64,000 nucleotides of DNA from CAVQJU01 sp963712905 (GCA_963712905.1 CAVQJU010000004.1:62001-126000); one strand, 5' to 3'; shown: positions 53,999 through 63,897, counted from the stretch's first letter. A program made the numbers and translations. Notes: a model not told the origin generated them from the sequence alone.

Positions 53999-54934
53999 AT
54001 GGCCAGAGCCCGTGTGTCCGTTCTCTGCGCGCTGCTCGTGTGCGCGCCGTTTCCCGCTCTCGCGCAGAGCATTGAAAGCGTCGGCGTACGCGCGCAGGGT
54101 GTGGCAGGCGCCTTTGTCGCCGTCGCCGACGATGCCACCGCGACGTGGTGGAACCCGGCGGGCCTGCCTTACAGCCAGTCGTTCATCGACGGTATTGTCG
54201 AGGTGGGACGTCATGAGCACTGGGGTGTCGCCTTCGGATTTCCCGCCCTCGGTTTGAGCTATTACCACCTCAATATCAGCCAAATACGGCCGGCAGCCTC
54301 TACAGCGGCCGGGAGCAGCAGCCGACAAGATCACGGGGCTGTAGGAACAGATCTGCCTGTGTCGTATTCAGTCGATTTCAACCAGTTCGGTGCGACCGTC
54401 GGAAAGTCGCTCGGCGACCATTTCGTGGTCGCGACGACCGTCAAGGTCATGCACGCCCTCTCGGACACGAGGGGAGACTTCGACCTCGGCGCGATGGCGG
54501 CATTTGGCCCCGTCCGCGCGGGCCTGAACGTGCGCAACCTGGTCGGCGGGACGTTTGGGACGTCCACGACGCCCAGCGCAGAGACCTTCGAACTGACGCG
54601 GCAGGCGCGGGCCGGCGTGGCGGTCACCCCGCACACTCCTGGATCGCTCGACCGGCTGACGCTCTCGCTGGACGTGGACCTGACGACCGCTCCGTTCGAG
54701 GGCCGCGACGAGCGCCATGTGGCTGGCGGCGCCGAGGCCTGGCTCCGGGGACGCCGCGTCGCTGTACGCGGCGGCGCGGGCGTGAACATGGTCAGCGATG
54801 CCGGCGACGCCGCCTACGGGGCCGTCGGCATCACGGTGTCGCCGTTTCAGCGATGGTTCGTGGATGGAGTGGCCAGCTGGGGACCGACCGAGGATCGCAG
54901 CCGTTGGGGTTTCGACCTAAGAGTGACGTTCTGA
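53999..54934 (+). CDS. outer-membrane beta-barrel protein (PorV/FadL-like)
   Basis: 311 residues. Signal peptide 'CALLVCAPFPALAQS'. The mature N-terminus 'ESVGVRAQGVAGAFVAVADD' and 'ATATWWNPAGLPYS' is the pattern of PorV/UPF0164-type barrels, and the rest consists of alternating amphipathic strands ('SLSLDVDLTTAPFEGRDERH', 'VAVRGGAGVNMVSDAG'), ending 'WGFDLRVTF' with a terminal Phe typical of BamA substrates. It lies 48 bp after pdaD and 46 bp before pilB; a link with pili is suggested only by position. Confidence 0.75.
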   Translation: MARARVSVLCALLVCAPFPALAQSIESVGVRAQGVAGAFVAVADDATATWWNPAGLPYSQSFIDGIVEVGRHEHWGVAFGFPALGLSYYHLNISQIRPAASTAAGSSSRQDHGAVGTDLPVSYSVDFNQFGATVGKSLGDHFVVATTVKVMHALSDTRGDFDLGAMAAFGPVRAGLNVRNLVGGTFGTSTTPSAETFELTRQARAGVAVTPHTPGSLDRLTLSLDVDLTTAPFEGRDERHVAGGAEAWLRGRRVAVRGGAGVNMVSDAGDAAYGAVGITVSPFQRWFVDGVASWGPTEDRSRWGFDLRVTF

Positions 54935-54942
54935 GTCAGCAG

Positions 54943-54957
54943 TGACATTTATTGTCA
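54943..54957. promoter_or_regulatory. PilR-type palindrome TGACA-N5-TGTCA upstream of pilB
   Basis: Perfect 15-bp palindrome TGACATTTATTGTCA, 23 bp before the pilB ATG. The same design occurs upstream of both pilA genes (62339, 63117, 63140), sharing CATTTATTGTCA with the 63140 site. Confidence 0.65.
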
Positions 54958-54980
54958 GAATTGGATAGCGACTAGTTCCC

Positions 54981-56768
54981 ATGGCCGTCCGCATTGGCGA
55001 GCTCCTGCTGAAGGAGAAACGCATCACGCCAGACCAGCTCCAGCAGGCCTTGAACCATCAAAAGGCCAACGGGGGGAAGCTCGGCTACAACCTCGTCAAG
55101 CTGGGCATCGTCAAGGACGACGAGATCACGGCCCTGCTGAGCAAGCAGTACGGCGTGCCGTCGATCAACCTCACGCAGTTCGAGATCGACGCGGCGGTCA
55201 TCAAGCTGATTCCCGCGGAGACGGCGCACAAGTACCAGATCGTCCCGCTGTCGCGGGCAGGCGCGACGCTGACGATCGCGATGACGGATCCCACCAACGT
55301 CTTCGCGATGGACGACATCAAGTTCATGACCGGCTACAACGTCGAGCCGGTCGTGGCCTCCGAGACGGCGGTGGTGGAAGCGGTCCTCCGGTACTACCCG
55401 ACGGGCGGCGCGAAGCCGGCCGGCCAGGCCAAGGTCGCCGTCCAGGCGACGCCGAGCGCCTCGAGCGGCCCGAGCGCGCTCGACATGGCCACCAAGGGCC
55501 TCGAAGAACTGCAGGCGCTCGCCGACACGGGCGACGTTGAGGTCCTCGAGGAGCTGCAGGAGATCAGCGCCGACGCGCTGGCGAAGCAGGGGGAAGAAGC
55601 CCCGGTCGTCCGCCTGGTGAACGTCGTGCTGATGTCGGCGATCCAGAAGGGGGCGAGCGACATCCACATCGAGCCGTACGAGAAGGAGCTGCGCATCCGG
55701 TACCGCATCGACGGCATCCTCTACAACATCATGCAGCCGCCGATGAAGTTCCGCGACGCGATCTCGTCGCGCCTGAAGATCATGGCGAAGCTCGACATCG
55801 CCGAGAAGCGCCTGCCGCAGGACGGCCGCATCAAGATCCGGTTCAGCGACAACGGCCTGCAGAAGGAAATCGACTTCCGCGTCTCGGTGCTGCCGACGCT
55901 CTTCGGCGAGAAGATCGTCATGCGTCTGCTCGACAAAGACAAGCTGATGCTCGACATGACGAAGCTCGGTTTCGAGCAGGAGTCCCTGACGAAGTTCGAG
56001 ACGGCGATCCTGCGTCCGTGGGGCATGGTGCTCGTGACGGGCCCGACCGGCAGCGGCAAGACCAACACGCTCTACTCGTCGATCTCGAAGGTGAACACGC
56101 CGGAAACCAACATCATGACGGCGGAAGATCCGGTGGAGTTCAACCTGGTCGGCGTCAACCAGGTGCAGATCCGCGAGAACATCGGGCTCAACTTCGCGGC
56201 GGCGCTGCGGTCCTTCCTCCGGCAGGACCCGAACATCATCCTGGTCGGCGAAATCCGCGACTTCGAAACGGCCGAAATCGCCGTGAAGGCGGCGCTCACG
56301 GGCCACCTCGTGCTGTCGACGCTGCACACGAACGACGCGCCGAGCACGATCAACCGTCTGATGAACATGGGCATCGAGCCGTTCCTGGTGGCAAGCTCCG
56401 TGCATCTGATCTGCGCCCAGCGCCTCTGCCGACGTGTGTGCGCCAACTGCAAGGAACCGCACCCGACGCCGCCGCCAGCGCTCATCCACGCCGGGTTCAC
56501 GCAAGAGGAAGCCGAAAAGGTCCAGCCCATGAAAGGCAAGGGCTGCGACCGGTGCAACAACACCGGCTACAAGGGCCGCGTCGGCTTGTACGAGGTCATG
56601 GAGGTCAGCGAGGAGCTCCGCGAGCTGATCCTGGTCGGCGCCTCGGGCCTCGAGCTGCGGCGCAAGGCGATCGACGAGGGGATGATCACGCTTCGCCGCA
56701 GCGGCCTGCGCAAGGTGATGGACGGCATGACGTCGGTGGAAGAAGTGGTGCGGGAGACGGTCAAGTAA
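54981..56768 (+). CDS. pilB: type IV pilus extension ATPase PilB
   Basis: 595 residues. N-terminal MshEN/GspE domain 'RIGELLLKEKRITPDQLQQA', linker, then the secretion ATPase: 'KGASDIHIEPYEKELRIRYR' (Asp box entry), Walker A 'VTGPTGSGKTNTLYSSIS' (about residue 354), Asp box 'TAEDPVEFNLVGVNQVQI', Walker B 'NIILVGEIRDFETAEIA', His box 'GHLVLSTLHTNDAPSTINRL'. A zinc tetracysteine 'CANCKEPHP' and 'CDRCNNTGY' near the C-terminus is the classical PilB feature. Powers pilin polymerisation. First gene of pilBTCSR. Confidence 0.97.
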   Translation: MAVRIGELLLKEKRITPDQLQQALNHQKANGGKLGYNLVKLGIVKDDEITALLSKQYGVPSINLTQFEIDAAVIKLIPAETAHKYQIVPLSRAGATLTIAMTDPTNVFAMDDIKFMTGYNVEPVVASETAVVEAVLRYYPTGGAKPAGQAKVAVQATPSASSGPSALDMATKGLEELQALADTGDVEVLEELQEISADALAKQGEEAPVVRLVNVVLMSAIQKGASDIHIEPYEKELRIRYRIDGILYNIMQPPMKFRDAISSRLKIMAKLDIAEKRLPQDGRIKIRFSDNGLQKEIDFRVSVLPTLFGEKIVMRLLDKDKLMLDMTKLGFEQESLTKFETAILRPWGMVLVTGPTGSGKTNTLYSSISKVNTPETNIMTAEDPVEFNLVGVNQVQIRENIGLNFAAALRSFLRQDPNIILVGEIRDFETAEIAVKAALTGHLVLSTLHTNDAPSTINRLMNMGIEPFLVASSVHLICAQRLCRRVCANCKEPHPTPPPALIHAGFTQEEAEKVQPMKGKGCDRCNNTGYKGRVGLYEVMEVSEELRELILVGASGLELRRKAIDEGMITLRRSGLRKVMDGMTSVEEVVRETVK

Positions 56769-56770
56769 GG

Positions 56771-56815
56771 GGTTAGAGGTTAGAGGTTAGAGGCTAGGGG
56801 CTGGGGGCCGGGGCC
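56771..56815 (+). repeat. tandem word array (GGTTAGA)n
   Basis: Units GGTTAGAGGTTAGAGGTTAG then GGGGCTGGGGGCCGGGG in the pilB-pilT gap. The same word reappears at 57969-57997 and 23774-23800. Confidence 0.8.
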
Positions 56816-56838
56816 GGGGTCGGTGATTGGAGAATGAA

Positions 56839-57966
56839 ATGGCGACGCTGCCTGATCTCTTGAAAACGATGGTCGAGATGGACGGTTCCGACCTCCATAT
56901 CGCCACCAACACGCCGCCACAGATCCGCGTCAACGGCAAGCTGACGCGCCTGCAGCTGCCGGAGCTGCAGCCGGCCGAGACGAAGGGCCTGGTCTACAGC
57001 GTTCTGACCGACACCCAGAAGAAGCGCTTCGAGGAAACGCTCGAGCTCGATTTCTCGTTCGGCATCCGCGGGCTGGCCCGCTTCCGCTGCAACCTGTTCA
57101 ACCAGCGCGGCGCCGTCGGCGCGGTGTACCGCCTCATTCCCGAAAAGATCCGATCGTTCGGGGACCTCGGGCTGCCGGCCGTGCTCGGATCGCTCTCGGA
57201 GCGGCCCCGCGGCCTGGTGCTCGTGACGGGCCCGACGGGCAGCGGCAAGTCGACCACGCTGGCGGCGATGATCGACAAGATCAACAGCGAGCGGCACGAG
57301 CACATCCTGACGATCGAGGACCCGATCGAGTACATCCACGCGCACAAGAACTGCCTGGTGAACCAGCGCGAAGTCCACAGCGACACCAACAGCTTCTCGA
57401 ACGCGCTCCGCGCCGCGCTGCGCGAGGACCCCGACATCGTCCTCATCGGCGAAATGCGCGATCTCGAAACCGTGGAGGCGGCGCTGAAGATTGCCGAAAC
57501 GGGGCACCTGACGTTCGGGACGCTGCACACGAACTCGGCGGCGCAGACGATCAACCGCATCATCGACATCTTTCCGGCGAACCAGCAGTCGCAGATCCGG
57601 ACGCAGTTGTCGCTCGTCCTCGAAGGCATCGTCTGTCAGGCGCTGCTGCCGCGGGCGGACGGGAAGGGGCGCGTGGTGTCGCTCGAGATTCTCGTGCCGA
57701 CGCCGGCCATCCGGAACCTGATTCGCGACGACAAGATCCACCAGATCTACGGCGCGATGCAGGCGGGGCAGGAGAAGCTCGGGATGCAGACGGCCAACCA
57801 GTCGCTCGTCAGCCTGCACCAGCGGCGCCTCATTTCGCTCGAGACGGCGCTCGGCGCCTCGTCGAATCGCGACGAGTTGCAGGACATGATCAACCGCGGC
57901 GTGGGCGTGGTCGCCGGAGCGGGCATGGGCCGCCCGGGCTCGATGCCGCGGCCGGTGGCCAAGTAA
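56839..57966 (+). CDS. pilT: type IV pilus retraction ATPase PilT
   Basis: 375 residues from ATG 56839. 'PDLLKTMVEMDGSDLHIATN' opening, Walker A 'VTGPTGSGKSTTLAAMIDKI', Asp box 'TIEDPIEYIHAHKNCLVNQR', Walker B 'DIVLIGEMRDLETVEAAL', His box 'GHLTFGTLHTNSAAQTINRI', and the AIRNLIRE-like retraction motif as 'PAIRNLIRDDK'. It lacks the PilB tetracysteine. Retracts pili for twitching motility. A second in-frame start TTG 56827 is unlikely. Confidence 0.97.
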   Translation: MATLPDLLKTMVEMDGSDLHIATNTPPQIRVNGKLTRLQLPELQPAETKGLVYSVLTDTQKKRFEETLELDFSFGIRGLARFRCNLFNQRGAVGAVYRLIPEKIRSFGDLGLPAVLGSLSERPRGLVLVTGPTGSGKSTTLAAMIDKINSERHEHILTIEDPIEYIHAHKNCLVNQREVHSDTNSFSNALRAALREDPDIVLIGEMRDLETVEAALKIAETGHLTFGTLHTNSAAQTINRIIDIFPANQQSQIRTQLSLVLEGIVCQALLPRADGKGRVVSLEILVPTPAIRNLIRDDKIHQIYGAMQAGQEKLGMQTANQSLVSLHQRRLISLETALGASSNRDELQDMINRGVGVVAGAGMGRPGSMPRPVAK

Positions 57967-57968
57967 AA

Positions 57969-57997
57969 GAGGTTAGAGGTTAGGGGTTAGAGGTCAG
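57969..57997 (+). repeat. tandem word array (GGTTAGA)n
   Basis: Four units GGTTAGAGGTTAGGGGTTAG... in the pilT-pilC gap. The last unit (GAGGTC) acts as ribosome binding site for pilC. Confidence 0.8.
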
Positions 57998-58002
57998 ACG
58001 AT

Positions 58003-59235
58003 ATGGCTAACTTCGCATATTCGGGACGGACGCGCGGCGGCGAGACGGTCAGCGGCGAGCGGATGGCCGACACCATGGACGCGGCCGTGGCCGCGCTGCG
58101 CCGCGAGCAGATCCTGGTCACGCGGATCACGCCGGCCAAGGCGAAAGCCGAGGAGAAGGAAAAAGAAAAGGCCAAGGCCGGCGGCGGCAAGACCACCAAG
58201 AAGGTCGCCGCGAAGAACCTGGCCGTGTTCACCCGCCAGTTCTCGGTGATGATCGACGCCGGGCTGCCGCTGGTGCAGTGCCTCGACATCCTGGGCAACC
58301 AGGAAGAGGACAAGAACTTCGCCGAGGTCATCCTGCAGACGCGGTCGAGCGTGGAAGGCGGCGCCGCGCTGGCCGACGCGATGCGGAAGTTCCCGAACTC
58401 GTTCGATTCGCTCTACACGAACATGATCGCCGCCGGCGAGGCGGGCGGTATTCTCGACACGATTCTGAAACGGCTGGCGGTCTACATCGAGAAGAACGTC
58501 AAGCTCAAGGGACAGGTCAAGTCGGCGATGATCTACCCGATCGCCGTCATCGTGATCGCGGGCGTCGTGGTCGGCGTCATTCTGTGGAAGGTCATCCCGA
58601 CATTCGCGGCGATGTTCGCGGGCCTCGGCGCCCAGCTGCCGCTGCCCACCCGCATCGTCATCGCGCTCAGCGACAACCTGGTGAAGTACGGCATGTTCGG
58701 CATTCCCATCTTCGGCCTCGGCGGCTACGCGTTCACCCAGTACTACAAGACCGAGGGCGGCCGCCATGTGATCGACGCGATCGCGCTGAAGCTGCCGGTG
58801 CTCGGCATGCTGCTGCGGAAGATTTCCGTGGCCCGGTTCTGCCGGACGCTGTCGACGCTCATCGCCTCGGGCGTGCCGATTCTCGACGGCCTCGATATCA
58901 CCGCGAAGACCTCGGGCAACGCCATCGTCGAGGACGCGATCCAGCTGACGCGGAAAAGTATCGAGCGCGGCGAAACGATCTCGGCACCGCTCAAGGAAAC
59001 CAACGTGTTCCCGTCGATGGTGACGCAGATGATCAGCGTCGGCGAGGCCACGGGCGCGCTCGACGCGATGCTCGCGAAGATCGCGGACTTCTACGAGGAA
59101 GAGGTCGACGTGGCGGTGGCGGGCATGCTGACGCTGCTCGAGCCGATCATGATCGCGTTTCTCGGCACCGTGGTCGGTGGCATCGTCATCGCGATGTACA
59201 TGCCGATCTTCGACATGATCAGCAAGCTGACGTAG
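58003..59235 (+). CDS. pilC: type IV pilus inner-membrane platform protein PilC
   Basis: 410 residues. Opening 'ANFAYSGRTRGGETVSGERM', a Lys/Glu-rich linker (EEKEKEKAKAGGGKTTKKV), then two GspF domains: first 'FTRQFSVMIDAGLPLVQCLD', second 'FCRTLSTLIASGVPILDGLD', with membrane helices 'IYPIAVIVIAGVVVGVILW' and 'LLEPIMIAFLGTVVGGIVIA'. Transmits PilB/PilT rotation to pilin. Overlaps pilS by three bases. Confidence 0.96.
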   Translation: MANFAYSGRTRGGETVSGERMADTMDAAVAALRREQILVTRITPAKAKAEEKEKEKAKAGGGKTTKKVAAKNLAVFTRQFSVMIDAGLPLVQCLDILGNQEEDKNFAEVILQTRSSVEGGAALADAMRKFPNSFDSLYTNMIAAGEAGGILDTILKRLAVYIEKNVKLKGQVKSAMIYPIAVIVIAGVVVGVILWKVIPTFAAMFAGLGAQLPLPTRIVIALSDNLVKYGMFGIPIFGLGGYAFTQYYKTEGGRHVIDAIALKLPVLGMLLRKISVARFCRTLSTLIASGVPILDGLDITAKTSGNAIVEDAIQLTRKSIERGETISAPLKETNVFPSMVTQMISVGEATGALDAMLAKIADFYEEEVDVAVAGMLTLLEPIMIAFLGTVVGGIVIAMYMPIFDMISKLT

Positions 59236-60896
59236 TGGAATCACAGACGCCCGCGAGCGACCTGCGGCGGAAGCTCCGGTGGCTGATCGCCATCCGCGCT
59301 GTCATCAGCACCGCGCTGCTGGGGTCGGCGACGTTCGCCCAGATCACCGCGCCCGGCTCGTTTCCGGTCGACCCGTTCTTCTTCCTGATCGGCCTCACGT
59401 ACGCGCTCACGGCGGTCTACGCGGCGACGCTGCGGCTGGCGGAAAGCCGCCGGTGGATCATCGACGTGCAGCTCGCCTGCGACGCGCTGATCGTGTCGGC
59501 CTTCATCTACTTCACGGGCGGCATCACCAGCTATTTCACGTCGCTCTACGTCCTGCCGATCGTGGCGGCGTCGGTGGTGCAGTTCCGGCGCGGCGGCCTC
59601 CTGGTGGCGACGCTGAGCGCCGGGCTGTACGGCGGCGTGGTGCTGACGCAGTACCTCACGGCCGCCGGCTACGTACACGACCCATGGCTGGTGTCGCCGG
59701 TGCTGCCGCCGCGGTCGGTCGCGCAGTACACGTACCTCCTCAACGCGTTCGGGTTCTTCGCGGTCGCGTTGCTCAGCGGATCGCTCGCCGATCGTGTCAA
59801 GGCGACCGGGGCGAGCCTCGAACAGGCGTCCAACCAGATCGCCGACCTGCAGGCGCTCAATCAGCACGTCATCGACAGCCTGCCGAGCGGGCTGGCGACC
59901 ACGGACAACACCGGGCGGATCCTGACGTTCAACCGCGCAGCCGAGAACATCACCGGCCGCTCGTCGGTGTCGGTTGCGGGCCGGCCGATCGCAGAAGTGC
60001 TCCACATCCCCGAGGACGCCGTGGGCGCCCAGGCGCCGGAACTGGACGGCGGCCGCCCGCGCCGCATGGAATCGCACTTCATGCGGGGCGGCCAGCACGT
60101 CGAAATCGGCCTCAGCATCGCCTACCTGCAGACGCCAGGCGGGCGGGCCGGGTACCTCGTGACGTTCCAGGACGTCACCGACATCAAGAAGCTCGAGCGG
60201 GACGCGCGCCTGCAGCAGCGCCTGGCCGCCGTCGGCGAGATGGCCGCGGGCATCGCCCACGAAATCCGGAACCCGCTCGCGTCGATGTCGGGGTCGATTC
60301 AGATTCTTCGCCAGGAACTGCCCCTGAGCGCGGAACAGGGCCAGCTCATGGACATCGTGTTGCGCGAGTCCGAGCGCCTGAACACCACCATCGGATCGTT
60401 TCTCGCGTACGCGCGGCCGCAGCGGTTCGCGGTCTCGCGCCACGACGTGCGCCGGGCGCTCAACGACGCGGCCCTGCTGCTGCGTAACTCCGCCGAGGTC
60501 CAGGAAGGCCACGTGATCGAGGTGGATGTGCCCCCGTCCGAACTGTGGTATGACGCCGACGAAGGGCAAATCAAGCAGATCGTCTGGAACCTCGCCTCGA
60601 ACGGCCTCCGGGCCATGCCGAAGGGCGGGCGCCTCAAGCTGATCGGCGCGTACGCCGCATCCGCCGACGGCGTCGTGATCACTGTGCAGGACGAGGGCAT
60701 CGGTATTGAGCCCGAAGAGGTCGACGGGCTGTTTCAGCCCTTTCACGGACGATTCAGCCAGGGGAGCGGTCTCGGGCTGGCGATCGTCCATCGCATCGTG
60801 ACCGACTACAACGGCGAGATTAAGGTGAGCTCGCAGCCGAGCCGCGGCACGACCGTGGCCGTCCATCTGCCGGCACGGGCCGCGGTGGTGACATAG
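59235..60896 (+). CDS. pilS: sensor histidine kinase PilS
   Basis: 553 residues from GTG 59235 (shares TAG with pilC). Six hydrophobic segments (residues about 15-180; 'FFFLIGLTYALTAVYAATLR', 'ITSYFTSLYVLPIVAASVVQ') as in PilS/NtrB-type kinases, a PAS domain 'LNQHVIDSLPSGLATTDNTG', then H box 'GEMAAGIAHEIRNPLASMSG' with phospho-acceptor His342, and HATPase_c motifs 'QIVWNLASNGLRAMPKGGRL', 'DEGIGIEPEEVDGLF' and 'GSGLGLAIVHRIV'. Cognate of PilR. Senses pilin in the inner membrane in Pseudomonas. Confidence 0.95.
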   Translation: MESQTPASDLRRKLRWLIAIRAVISTALLGSATFAQITAPGSFPVDPFFFLIGLTYALTAVYAATLRLAESRRWIIDVQLACDALIVSAFIYFTGGITSYFTSLYVLPIVAASVVQFRRGGLLVATLSAGLYGGVVLTQYLTAAGYVHDPWLVSPVLPPRSVAQYTYLLNAFGFFAVALLSGSLADRVKATGASLEQASNQIADLQALNQHVIDSLPSGLATTDNTGRILTFNRAAENITGRSSVSVAGRPIAEVLHIPEDAVGAQAPELDGGRPRRMESHFMRGGQHVEIGLSIAYLQTPGGRAGYLVTFQDVTDIKKLERDARLQQRLAAVGEMAAGIAHEIRNPLASMSGSIQILRQELPLSAEQGQLMDIVLRESERLNTTIGSFLAYARPQRFAVSRHDVRRALNDAALLLRNSAEVQEGHVIEVDVPPSELWYDADEGQIKQIVWNLASNGLRAMPKGGRLKLIGAYAASADGVVITVQDEGIGIEPEEVDGLFQPFHGRFSQGSGLGLAIVHRIVTDYNGEIKVSSQPSRGTTVAVHLPARAAVVT

Positions 60897-60900
60897 GGAC

Positions 60901-62319
<1,419 letters not shown>

Positions 62320-62338
62320 CATTCTCTCGTCCAAAGAG

Positions 62339-62353
62339 AGACAGTAATTGTCA
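62339..62353. promoter_or_regulatory. PilR-type palindrome upstream of pilA1
   Basis: AGACA-GTAAT-TGTCA, one mismatch from the TGACA-N5-TGTCA consensus, centred 95 bp upstream of the sigma-54 promoter and 23 bp after a degenerate half site (TGACA at 62317). Starts 20 bp after the pilR stop. Confidence 0.6.
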
Positions 62354-62440
62354 GTTCTTACAGGTTTTGCATCGGAAACAACGGACGTTTTTCGATGTAA
62401 CTCGTTACTGTTAATGGACTTATTGCCGTAGTTCAGCTTG

Positions 62441-62456
62441 TGGCACCTGCGTTGCT
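62441..62456 (+). promoter_or_regulatory. sigma-54 promoter of pilA1
   Basis: TGGCAC-C-TGCG-TTGCT matches the -24/-12 consensus TGGCACG-N4-TTGCW (GG and GC 10 bp apart). 72 bp upstream of the pilA1 ATG. Confidence 0.8.
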
Positions 62457-62527
62457 CAAGAGGGAGGCACGGCTCGGCTACGACAGGCCTGCCGTCAAAC
62501 ATTCAGTAACGGATTGAGGGAGAGAAG

Positions 62528-63028
62528 ATGCGAACGAACCAGAAGGGTTTCACACTGATCGAGCTGCTGATCGTGGTTGCGATCATCGGCATCATCGCGG
62601 CGATCGCGGTGCCTGGCTTGCTCCGCGCCCGCATGTCGGGCAACGAGGCCTCGGCCATCGGGTCGATGCGCGCCGTCAACACGTCGCAGCAGAACTACTC
62701 GCAGCAGTGCAACGGCTACTCGCCGAGCCTGACCGAGCTGCGCATCGCCGGCAACTTCCTCTCGCCCGACCTCACGGCCACGGCGTCGGTCGCCAAGAGC
62801 GGCTTCACCGTGACGATGGTTCAGTCGACCCTGGGCGCGGCGATTCCGGCGCCCCCGGCGGGCTGCACGGCGACCACGACCAACTACTACGCGACGGCGG
62901 TTCCGATGTCGTTCGGTTCGACGGGCACGCGGTCGTTCGCGACGACGGAGCAGGGCACGATCTTCTACGCGAGCGCCGCTGCGGCTCCCGCGGACCCGAT
63001 TCCGGCCGCCGCGACCCCGATTCAGTAA
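62528..63028 (+). CDS. pilA: type IV pilin PilA, first copy
   Basis: 166 residues. Type IVa prepilin: leader 'MRTNQKG', cleavage before Phe at 'KG|FTLIELLIVVAIIGIIAA' with the conserved Glu5, long N-terminal helix to about residue 55, then a globular beta domain with 'QQCNGYSPSLTELRIAGNF' and 'AGCTATTTNYYATA', holding two cysteines that could bridge. RBS GAGGGAGAGAAG. 162 of 166 residues are identical to the second copy at 63327 (differences: V/I near 51, S/T, T/N and M/L in the globular part). Terminator follows. Confidence 0.96.
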   Translation: MRTNQKGFTLIELLIVVAIIGIIAAIAVPGLLRARMSGNEASAIGSMRAVNTSQQNYSQQCNGYSPSLTELRIAGNFLSPDLTATASVAKSGFTVTMVQSTLGAAIPAPPAGCTATTTNYYATAVPMSFGSTGTRSFATTEQGTIFYASAAAAPADPIPAAATPIQ

Positions 63029-63052
63029 CTACGTCGACCGCTTCTTCTCCCA

Positions 63053-63092
63053 CCGGCATGGCTCCGCAAGGGGCCATGCCGGTTTTCATTTT
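63053..63092 (+). terminator. intrinsic terminator after pilA1
   Basis: CCGGCATGGC-N10-GCCATGCCGG, then TTTTCATTTT. Ten-base perfect stem. Nearly the same hairpin follows pilA2. Confidence 0.9.
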
Positions 63093-63116
63093 GGGACACC
63101 CGCGGAAGGCATTCCC

Positions 63117-63154
63117 TGACACTCGGTGTCAATCCGGCCAGTCATTTATTGTCA
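63117..63154. promoter_or_regulatory. two PilR-type palindromes upstream of pilA2
   Basis: Site 1, TGACA-CTCGG-TGTCA (63117-63131), is a perfect palindrome. Site 2, GTCA-TTTAT-TGTCA (63140-63154), keeps one half and the same centre as the pilB site. Centres are 23 bp apart (about two helical turns) and 82-105 bp upstream of the sigma-54 promoter at 63229. Confidence 0.65.
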
Positions 63155-63228
63155 ATTTGAGCCGATTTCGATCCTGTAATATCATTCTAAGATATTGAAT
63201 ATTAGCCCTTTAGTGGTATCTATGCAGG

Positions 63229-63244
63229 TGGCATATCGGTTGCT
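63229..63244 (+). promoter_or_regulatory. sigma-54 promoter of pilA2
   Basis: TGGCAT-A-TCGG-TTGCT, again with GG/GC correctly spaced, followed by a T-rich start region. 83 bp upstream of the pilA2 ATG. Differs from the pilA1 promoter in sequence but not in geometry. Confidence 0.8.
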
Positions 63245-63326
63245 TTTCTTGGGGGCACGGCGAGCCCGGAAGGGCACAGTCGTAATAGAACACTTCAGCC
63301 AAACGGATACGAAGGAGAACAGACCG

Positions 63327-63827
63327 ATGCGAACGAATCAGAAAGGTTTCACGTTGATCGAGCTGTTGATCGTGGTTGCGATCATCGGCATCATCGCGGC
63401 GATCGCGGTGCCCGGGCTCCTGCGCGCCCGCATGTCGGGCAACGAGGCGTCGGCCATCGGGTCGATGCGCGCCATCAACACCTCGCAGCAGAATTACTCG
63501 CAGCAGTGCAACGGCTACTCGCCGAGCCTGACCGAGCTGCGCATCGCCGGCAACTTCCTGTCGCCCGACCTCACCGCCACGGCCACGGTGGCCAAGAGCG
63601 GGTTCAACGTGACGATGGTCCAGTCGACCCTGGGCGCAGCGATTCCGGCGCCTCCGGCGGGCTGCACGGCCACCACGACGAACTACTACGCGACGGCGGT
63701 TCCGCTCTCGTTCGGTTCGACGGGCACGCGGTCGTTCGCGACGACGGAGCAGGGCACGATCTTCTACGCGAGCGCCGCTGCGGCTCCCGCGGACCCGATT
63801 CCGGCCGCTGCGACCCCGATTCAGTAA
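63327..63827 (+). CDS. pilA: type IV pilin PilA, second copy
   Basis: 166 residues from ATG 63327 behind GAAGGAGAAC. Same prepilin leader and cleavage site 'KG|FTLIELLIV' as the first copy, Glu5 present, and only four amino-acid differences. The duplicated unit includes coding sequence and terminator, while the upstream region is different (own operators and sigma-54 promoter), which suggests selection for separately regulated copies or recent conversion between them. Terminator at 63850-63889. Confidence 0.96.
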   Translation: MRTNQKGFTLIELLIVVAIIGIIAAIAVPGLLRARMSGNEASAIGSMRAINTSQQNYSQQCNGYSPSLTELRIAGNFLSPDLTATATVAKSGFNVTMVQSTLGAAIPAPPAGCTATTTNYYATAVPLSFGSTGTRSFATTEQGTIFYASAAAAPADPIPAAATPIQ

Positions 63828-63849
63828 CGCTTCGCGGTTTTCACAATCA

Positions 63850-63889
63850 CCGGCATGGCTTCGCAAGGGGCCATGCCGGTTTCTTTTTT
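63850..63889 (+). terminator. intrinsic terminator after pilA2
   Basis: CCGGCATGGC-N10-GCCATGCCGG followed by TTTCTTTTTT. Likely also serves the convergent cytochrome gene. Confidence 0.9.
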
Positions 63890-63897
63890 GCGGGGAT

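Noticed and set aside
54958..54980. Sigma-54 promoter for pilB
   Set aside because: No GG/GC pair with 10-bp spacing is found between the palindrome and the ATG.
63195..63326. Upstream in-frame start for the second pilin
   Set aside because: It would give a 51-residue leader overlapping the sigma-54 promoter; the 7-residue prepilin leader from ATG 63327 matches the first copy.
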